From Caulobacter sp. (lineage in GTDB: Bacteria; Pseudomonadota; Alphaproteobacteria; Caulobacterales; Caulobacteraceae): 9,780 nucleotides of DNA. The notes below the pieces were generated by a model, which saw only the letters and a program-made list of their open reading frames with translations, was not told where the DNA came from and made no database searches. Both the position numbers and the translations under genes were made by a program. The stretch covers positions 1-9,780 of the forward strand of contig JACMOF010000360.1 in assembly GCA_014378155.1 (NCBI GenBank). The letters are read 5' to 3'. The stretch's first letter is position 1. The number at the start of each line of letters is the position of its first letter. Positions 6,242 through 9,780 of the stretch are shown one piece after another.

Positions 6242-6974
6242 TCTCCAGATCGACGACCAACGGCAAATGGTCCGACGCCACCCGGGCCAGGGCGCCGTAC
6301 GGCGAACGTATGCCGACCGTCTTCAGACCCTTGGTCAGAAAGACGTGGTCGATCCGCATGAACGGGAACTTGGAGGGGAAGGTCGCGGTCGGCGTCTTGT
6401 CCCAGCCAGCGCTCCGGGTCTGGGCGTCGCGCAGCACCGCCTTCAGCATCCGGTAGGTGGCCGAATAGGGCGAGGCGTTGAAGTCGCCCAGCAGGATGCC
6501 GGGCGCCGTCCAGGCCTCGTGCGTCATCCACTTATCGCCGAGTAACGCTGCGGCCTGGCGCTTTTGTTCCTGGGGCACCAGGCCAAGGTGAGTGTTGATG
6601 ATCTGCACCGGAACGCCGCCGACCTCGACGGTGACCCATAGCGCGCCACGCGGCTCCAGGCCGGGGATACGCGTGTAGAGCGGCAGCCCCTCGGCCTTGA
6701 CCTTCCTTTCGGGCAGGGCGGTCAGGATGGCGTCGCCGTACAGCTCCTCTTCCACCGCCATGGCGGGATGGAAGTGCGACTTCATCTTCAGCAGTTCAGC
6801 CAGGCGGTGGGCTTGGTCCACGCCCTTGGTTCGAGCGCGGCGGACGTCCAGTTCCTGCAGCGCCACCACGTCGGGTTTTTCGGCGGCGATGACCTCGGCC
6901 ACGCGTTCGACGTCGAGCCGGCGGTCCGTGCCCACGCAGCGGTGGACATTGTAGGTCATGAGGCGAAGTTTCAT
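6165..6974 (-). CDS. Endonuclease/exonuclease/phosphatase (EEP) family hydrolase
   Basis: This is a 269-residue EEP-fold metal-dependent phosphoesterase, related to exonuclease III, sphingomyelinase-like and inositol phosphatase enzymes. Catalytic blocks are in order: MTYNVHRC (N9), LQELDVRR (E41, metal ligand), NTHLGL (H129), GDFNASP (D164, N166), RIDHVF (D209) and SDHLPLVVD (D235, H236). The full active-site set is present. Substrate (DNA, lipid headgroup or sugar phosphate) is not readable. The conserved domain ends near residue 245, and the last ~24 residues (Ser/Gly/Asp-rich) are antisense to the 3' end of the PLD gene. The ATG at 6974 overlaps the metW stop (ATGA, 6971-6974), so it is coupled to metW as the last gene of the metX-metW unit. 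The frame stays open far upstream through metW, but the ATG before the conserved domain is the supported start. Confidence 0.88.
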   Translation of the reverse strand: MKLRLMTYNVHRCVGTDRRLDVERVAEVIAAEKPDVVALQELDVRRARTKGVDQAHRLAELLKMKSHFHPAMAVEEELYGDAILTALPERKVKAEGLPLYTRIPGLEPRGALWVTVEVGGVPVQIINTHLGLVPQEQKRQAAALLGDKWMTHEAWTAPGILLGDFNASPYSATYRMLKAVLRDAQTRSAGWDKTPTATFPSKFPFMRIDHVFLTKGLKTVGIRSPYGALARVASDHLPLVVDLEISPVAGDPAMSASSPRGSSGDADRA

Positions 6975-7627
6975 CCGTCGAAGAGATCGCCTGAGGCCGC
7001 TGGAGGTTCCGCCGCGAGCGGGGATGGGTTGCGACTGAGCATGAACAGGCAGCTCTCGGCGCGCCAATTCTCCAGGGCCCTGGTCGGGTCGATCTGCCGA
7101 GCGGGCCCTTGGCCAGCGAAGGCGGCGCAGGTGTCGATGCGGACGTCGAGGTCTTCGGTCAGGGCCAGGAAGTCGGCCAGGGTGCACAGGTGGATGTTCG
7201 GCGTCGCCCACCAGGGCAGGGGCAGGGCCTCGGTCTCGGGCATGCGGCCGCGATGCAGCAGCGACCAGCGCACCTTCCAGTGACCGAAATTGGGGAACGA
7301 CACCACCGCGCGGTCGGCGATGCGCAGCAACTCGGCCAGCACATGGCGCGGCCGGCGCGTTGCCTGCAGGGTCTGGGACAGCACCGCATAGTCGAACGAG
7401 CGGTCGGGGAAGTGGTCGAGATCCAGGTCAGCGTCGCCCTGCACCACCGACAAGCCGCGCGACATGCAGGCGGCCACGCCGGCAGCGCTGATCTCCAGAC
7501 CCCGGCCATCGACCTGCTTTTCGCGGGTCAGCAGATCCAGCAGCACGCCCTCGCCACACCCGACGTCCAGCACCCGCGATCCCGGCCGAACCAGGCGCAG
7601 GATCTCCTTGAAGTCTTCCCGGATCAT
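6971..7627 (-). CDS. metW: Methionine biosynthesis protein MetW
   Basis: This is a 218-residue methyltransferase-fold protein that accompanies MetX in homoserine acylation for methionine synthesis. It shows MetW hallmarks: VLDVGCGEG (19-27), LSQTLQ (83-88), VVSFPNFGHWKVR (108-120) and LPLPWWATPNIHLCTLADF (135-153). I chose the ATG at 7627, giving the usual MIREDF-type N-terminus. The frame continues to an ATG at 7696, but that extension (Arg/His/Pro-rich) is encoded by a GC-rich intergenic repeat and is unlikely to be native. The GGAGG ribosome site is only 3 bases from the ATG and is the distal arm of a repeat hairpin. It lies 151 bp after metX and overlaps the EEP gene start by ATGA. The C-terminal 18 residues are an unconserved-looking tail. 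Confidence 0.93.
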   Translation of the reverse strand: MIREDFKEILRLVRPGSRVLDVGCGEGVLLDLLTREKQVDGRGLEISAAGVAACMSRGLSVVQGDADLDLDHFPDRSFDYAVLSQTLQATRRPRHVLAELLRIADRAVVSFPNFGHWKVRWSLLHRGRMPETEALPLPWWATPNIHLCTLADFLALTEDLDVRIDTCAAFAGQGPARQIDPTRALENWRAESCLFMLSRNPSPLAAEPPAASGDLFDG

Positions 7628-7630
7628 AGT

Positions 7631-7674
7631 CCTCCCCCTATGGGGGAGGTGTCGGCGAAGCCGACGGAGGGGGG
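7631..7674 (+). repeat. GC-rich palindromic repeat, copy 1 (REP-like)
   Basis: This element consists of CCTCCCCCTATGGGGGAGG (an 8-bp stem with a 3-base loop), then GTCGGC-GAA-GCCGAC (a second hairpin, 7651-7665), then a G-run. A second, inverted copy lies at 7718-7759. Its first arm pairs with the metW ribosome site. I recall similar sequences scattered in Caulobacter-type genomes, but copy number must be checked. Confidence 0.75.
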
Positions 7675-7717
7675 AGTGGTCGGCAGCCAGCCGCATCCCG
7701 GATCTACGATCCTAAAA

Positions 7718-7759
7718 CCCCCCCCACCGGCCTTCGGCCGCCTCCCCCACAGGGGGAGG
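7718..7759 (-). repeat. GC-rich palindromic repeat, copy 2, inverted
   Basis: Read on the minus strand this is CCTCCCCCTGTGGGGGAGG followed by CGGCC-GAA-GGCCG and then a G-run, the same two-hairpin plan as copy 1 with compensating changes in the second stem (GTCGGC/GCCGAC against CGGCC/GGCCG). With copy 1 it makes an inverted pair around a 43-bp unique centre. It lies about 20 bp past the metX stop and could act on the metX message end. Confidence 0.72.
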
Positions 7760-7778
7760 GCCTTGGTCATGCGAACCC

Positions 7779-8930
7779 TCACAGACCTCTTTCCCGGTCC
7801 ACCGAACTCATGAACCCCTGCAACGCCGCGTCCATCACCGGCTCATCCAGCAGGAAGGCGTCGTGGCCCTTGTCGCTCTCGATCTCGACGAAGGCCGCGC
7901 GGCAGCCGGCGGCGGTCAGGGCGCGGACGATGTGGCGGTTCTCGGCGGTCGGATAGAGCCAGTCGCTGGTGAACGACAGCACGCAGAACCGCACGTGGCG
8001 AGCGCCGGCGAAGGCCTGGGCCAGCACCCCGCCATGGCCGGCCGCCAGGTCGAAATAGTCCATGGCCCGGGTGATGTAGAGGTAGGAATTGGCGTCGAAG
8101 CGATCGACGAAGCTGGCGCCCTGGTGGCGCAGATAGCTCTCCACCTGGAAATCGGCGTCGAAGCCCCAGGACAGGCCGTCGCGCTGCAACTCGCGGCCAA
8201 ACTTCCGCTGCAGGGCCGGCTCGGACAGATAGGTGATGTGGGCGGCCATCCGCGCAACGGCCAGGCCCTTCTCGGGCCGCGACTTGCCCTTGGCGTAGGC
8301 GCCGGCTTTCCAGTCAGGATCGGCCATGATCGCCTGGCGACCCACCTCGTGGAAGGCGATGTTCTGGGCCGAGTGGCGCGACGCCGAGGCCACGATCACG
8401 GCGCTGAACAGGCGCTCTGGATAGTCGGCGGCCCATTGCTGGACCTGCATGCCGCCCATCGAGCCGCCGACGACGGCCAACAGGCTTTCGACACCCAAGG
8501 CGTCGATCAGCATGGCCTGGGCCCGCACCATGTCGGCGATGGTGATCACCGGGAAGGTCAGGCCGTAGACCTCGCCCGTGGCGGGGTTGACCGAGGCGGG
8601 CCCGGTCGAGCCCATGCAGCCGCCGATGACGTTCGAGCAGATGACGAAGTGCCGGGCCGGATCAATGGGTTTGCCGGGGCCGATCAGCCGCGTCCACCAG
8701 CCGGGCTTGCCGGTGGTGGGATGGGTCCCCGCGACGTGCTGGTCCAGCGTCAGGGCATGGCAGATCAGGATGGCGTTCGTGCCGTCCGCGTTCAGCGTCC
8801 CCCAGGTGCGATAGGCGACCTCGAGATTTTCCAGCTTGGCGCCGGAGTCGAGACGCAGGGGCTGGTTGGACGGGAACCGCCAGGTTCCGCCTTCGGACAG
8901 CACAGCCCCGGCGAAATCGAGATTTGCCAT
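7779..8930 (-). CDS. metX: Homoserine O-acyltransferase MetX
   Basis: This is a 383-residue alpha/beta-hydrolase-fold transferase that acylates L-homoserine, usually from acetyl-CoA, at the branch into methionine synthesis. The catalytic triad is visible: S157 in GGSMGG (155-160), D323 in TSDWLYP and H356 in KGHDAFL. Other family blocks are ICHALT (56-61) with HVAGTHP following, and [12 protein letters not shown] (100-111), the oxyanion-side loop. Length matches the family. Some MetX proteins use succinyl-CoA, so the acyl donor is inferred from family frequency only. The start ATG is preceded by a short AAGG site. It is first in the metX-metW-EEP unit and diverges from the SixA-like gene across 87 bp, which contains a TTGACA at 8960-8965. 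I saw no SAM-II riboswitch pattern in that space. Confidence 0.95.
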   Translation of the reverse strand: MANLDFAGAVLSEGGTWRFPSNQPLRLDSGAKLENLEVAYRTWGTLNADGTNAILICHALTLDQHVAGTHPTTGKPGWWTRLIGPGKPIDPARHFVICSNVIGGCMGSTGPASVNPATGEVYGLTFPVITIADMVRAQAMLIDALGVESLLAVVGGSMGGMQVQQWAADYPERLFSAVIVASASRHSAQNIAFHEVGRQAIMADPDWKAGAYAKGKSRPEKGLAVARMAAHITYLSEPALQRKFGRELQRDGLSWGFDADFQVESYLRHQGASFVDRFDANSYLYITRAMDYFDLAAGHGGVLAQAFAGARHVRFCVLSFTSDWLYPTAENRHIVRALTAAGCRAAFVEIESDKGHDAFLLDEPVMDAALQGFMSSVDRERGL

Positions 8931-9017
8931 GCCCGCCTTGGACCGCTTGGCGCCCCTTGTGTCAACCGGGCTGTCGAGCGCGCTTCCGATGCGGGGCGGC
9001 GGAGGCTATGGAGGGTA

Positions 9018-9530
9018 ATGCACCGACTGATCCTCATGCGCCACGGCAAGGCCGAGCAGCACGCCGCCTCGGGTGGTGATTTCGAACGCGCCCTGGCGCC
9101 GCGCGGCCAGAGCGACGCGAGCCTGATGGGCCGGGTGCTGGCCAAGGCGGACTTGTCGCCCGACCTGGCGCTGGTGTCTTCGGCCCGCCGCACGCGCGAG
9201 ACCTGGGACGCCGCCGGCTCGGCCTTTCCCAAGGCCAGGGCCGAGCACCGCCACGACCTCTATCACGCCGAGGCCCAGGACGTGCTGGCGGCGATTCGCG
9301 ACGGGGCGCCCGACAGCGGAACCGTCATGATCGTCGGTCACAATCCTGGCCTGCACGACCTGGCCCTGCGGATGGCGATGGGCGGTCCGGCCGATCCGGG
9401 GCTGCTGGCCAAGCTTCGCGGCAAGTTCCCCACATCGACCGTCGCGGTGTTTTCGATCGACGCGGAGGGCGCCCCGACCTTGAGCCACCTGTTCTATGCT
9501 TCGGAAAACGGCGGACAGGGCGGCGAATGA
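9018..9530 (+). CDS. SixA-like histidine phosphatase family protein
   Basis: This is a 170-residue member of the histidine phosphatase (phosphoglycerate mutase-like) superfamily, in the small SixA-type group that dephosphorylates phosphohistidine on signalling or phosphotransfer proteins. The RHGK motif gives R8 and the nucleophile H9. SSARRTRET (54-62) gives the phosphate-binding R57, and VGHNPG gives the second His, H108. An aspartate/glutamate-rich segment between them fits the acid/base loop. The start is the ATG just before the RHG block, with GGAGGG ending close to it and a GGAGG at 9001-9005 further out. The same frame stays open far upstream through metX antisense, which is not meaningful. 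The stop overlaps the next gene as ATGA, so the two are coupled. Its phosphoprotein target is unknown. Confidence 0.88.
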   Translation: MHRLILMRHGKAEQHAASGGDFERALAPRGQSDASLMGRVLAKADLSPDLALVSSARRTRETWDAAGSAFPKARAEHRHDLYHAEAQDVLAAIRDGAPDSGTVMIVGHNPGLHDLALRMAMGGPADPGLLAKLRGKFPTSTVAVFSIDAEGAPTLSHLFYASENGGQGGE

Positions 9531-9780
9531 GCACGATCTACAAGCTTCTCTCGGCCAGCGGCTGGGCCGGCGCGCGCGCGGATGGCCTGTTCGCGGGCTC
9601 GGCCGTCGATCTGGCCGACGGCTTCATCCACTTCTCGTCGGGCGAGCAGGCCCAGGAGACCGCCGCCAAGTGGTTCGCTGGTCAGGACGACCTGCTGCTG
9701 CTGACGGTCGAGATCGACGACGCCGACCCGGCCCTGAAGTGGGAGGCCTCGCGCGGCGGGGCGCTGTTCCCGCACCTCTA
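9527..9780 (+). CDS. DUF952 family protein, 3' end missing
   Basis: The first 84 codons of this gene lie inside the window, with no stop before the window end. The sequence starts MSTIYKLLSASGW and carries DGFIHFSSGEQ followed by KWEASRGGALFPHLY, blocks typical of DUF952, a short (about 110 residue) family of unknown function with an ADP-ribosyltransferase-like fold suggested for some members. The ATG at 9527 overlaps the SixA-like stop (ATGA), so the gene is translated as part of that operon. No signal peptide or membrane segment is visible. Family is confident, role unknown. Confidence 0.87.
   Translation, partial: MSTIYKLLSASGWAGARADGLFAGSAVDLADGFIHFSSGEQAQETAAKWFAGQDDLLLLTVEIDDADPALKWEASRGGALFPHL

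Noticed and set aside
7628..7696. N-terminal extension of MetW to the ATG at 7696
   Set aside because: The extra 23 codons are read from the GC-rich repeat and give an Arg/His-rich segment unlike MetW proteins, which begin just before the VLDVGCG block.
7863..9017. Long open plus-strand frame running antisense through metX in frame with the SixA-like gene
   Set aside because: It lies opposite a metX gene with a complete catalytic triad, has Gly/Ala/His/Arg-rich composition typical of an antisense frame in GC-rich DNA, and the SixA-like family start fits the ATG at 9018.
8931..9017. SAM-II riboswitch upstream of metX
   Set aside because: Alphaproteobacterial metX genes sometimes carry one, but the 87-bp gap shows no SAM-II-like pseudoknot sequence and is largely occupied by promoter and ribosome-site candidates.

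Overview
The window is GC-rich, fully coding-style DNA from an alphaproteobacterium, most likely Caulobacterales (Caulobacter/Phenylobacterium-like). This rests on gene content (adjacent metX and metW, a gloB/cupin pair, a SixA-like phosphatase followed by a DUF952 gene), on codon bias toward G/C in third positions, and on a CCTCCCCC..GGGGGAGG intergenic repeat of a kind I associate with this group. The placement is an inference from reading, not from a database search. Most of the window is ordinary chromosomal housekeeping DNA. I see no phage, transposon, CRISPR array, tRNA or rRNA.

Layout from left to right: (1) 1-1534 (+) is the 3' part of a proton-dependent oligopeptide (POT/PTR2) transporter, followed by a perfect-stem hairpin terminator that can serve both strands. 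(2) 1578-2151 (-) is a decayed toxin-antitoxin locus: an intact 61-residue putative antitoxin with a clear ribosome site and plausible promoter, three 8-bp direct repeats at 12-bp spacing over that promoter, and a ParE/RelE-like toxin frame broken by two in-frame stop codons. (3) 2145-3346 (-) is a gloB (glyoxalase II) and DUF985 cupin pair joined by an ATGA overlap. (4) 3431-4608 (+) is a class I methyltransferase overlapping a P-II signalling protein. (5) 4700-6241 (+) is a two-HKD phospholipase D family enzyme. (6) 8930-6165 (-) is metX, metW and an endonuclease/exonuclease/phosphatase (EEP) family gene. The EEP gene runs 77 bp into the end of the convergent phospholipase gene. Two inverted copies of a GC-rich repeat lie between metX and metW. 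(7) 9018-9780 (+) is a SixA-like histidine phosphatase overlapping a DUF952 gene that is cut by the window end.

Functionally, MetX activates homoserine for methionine synthesis, and MetW is the methyltransferase-fold protein that usually accompanies it. GloB completes glutathione-dependent methylglyoxal detoxification. The P-II protein reports nitrogen/carbon/energy state, but no amtB, glnA or other usual nitrogen partner lies beside it here. Four junctions use the ATGA stop/start overlap, implying translational coupling. The most interesting items are the toxin pseudogene with its surviving antitoxin and operator-like repeats, and the inverted repeat pair whose hairpin covers the metW ribosome site. 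I did not find a convincing previously undescribed system.
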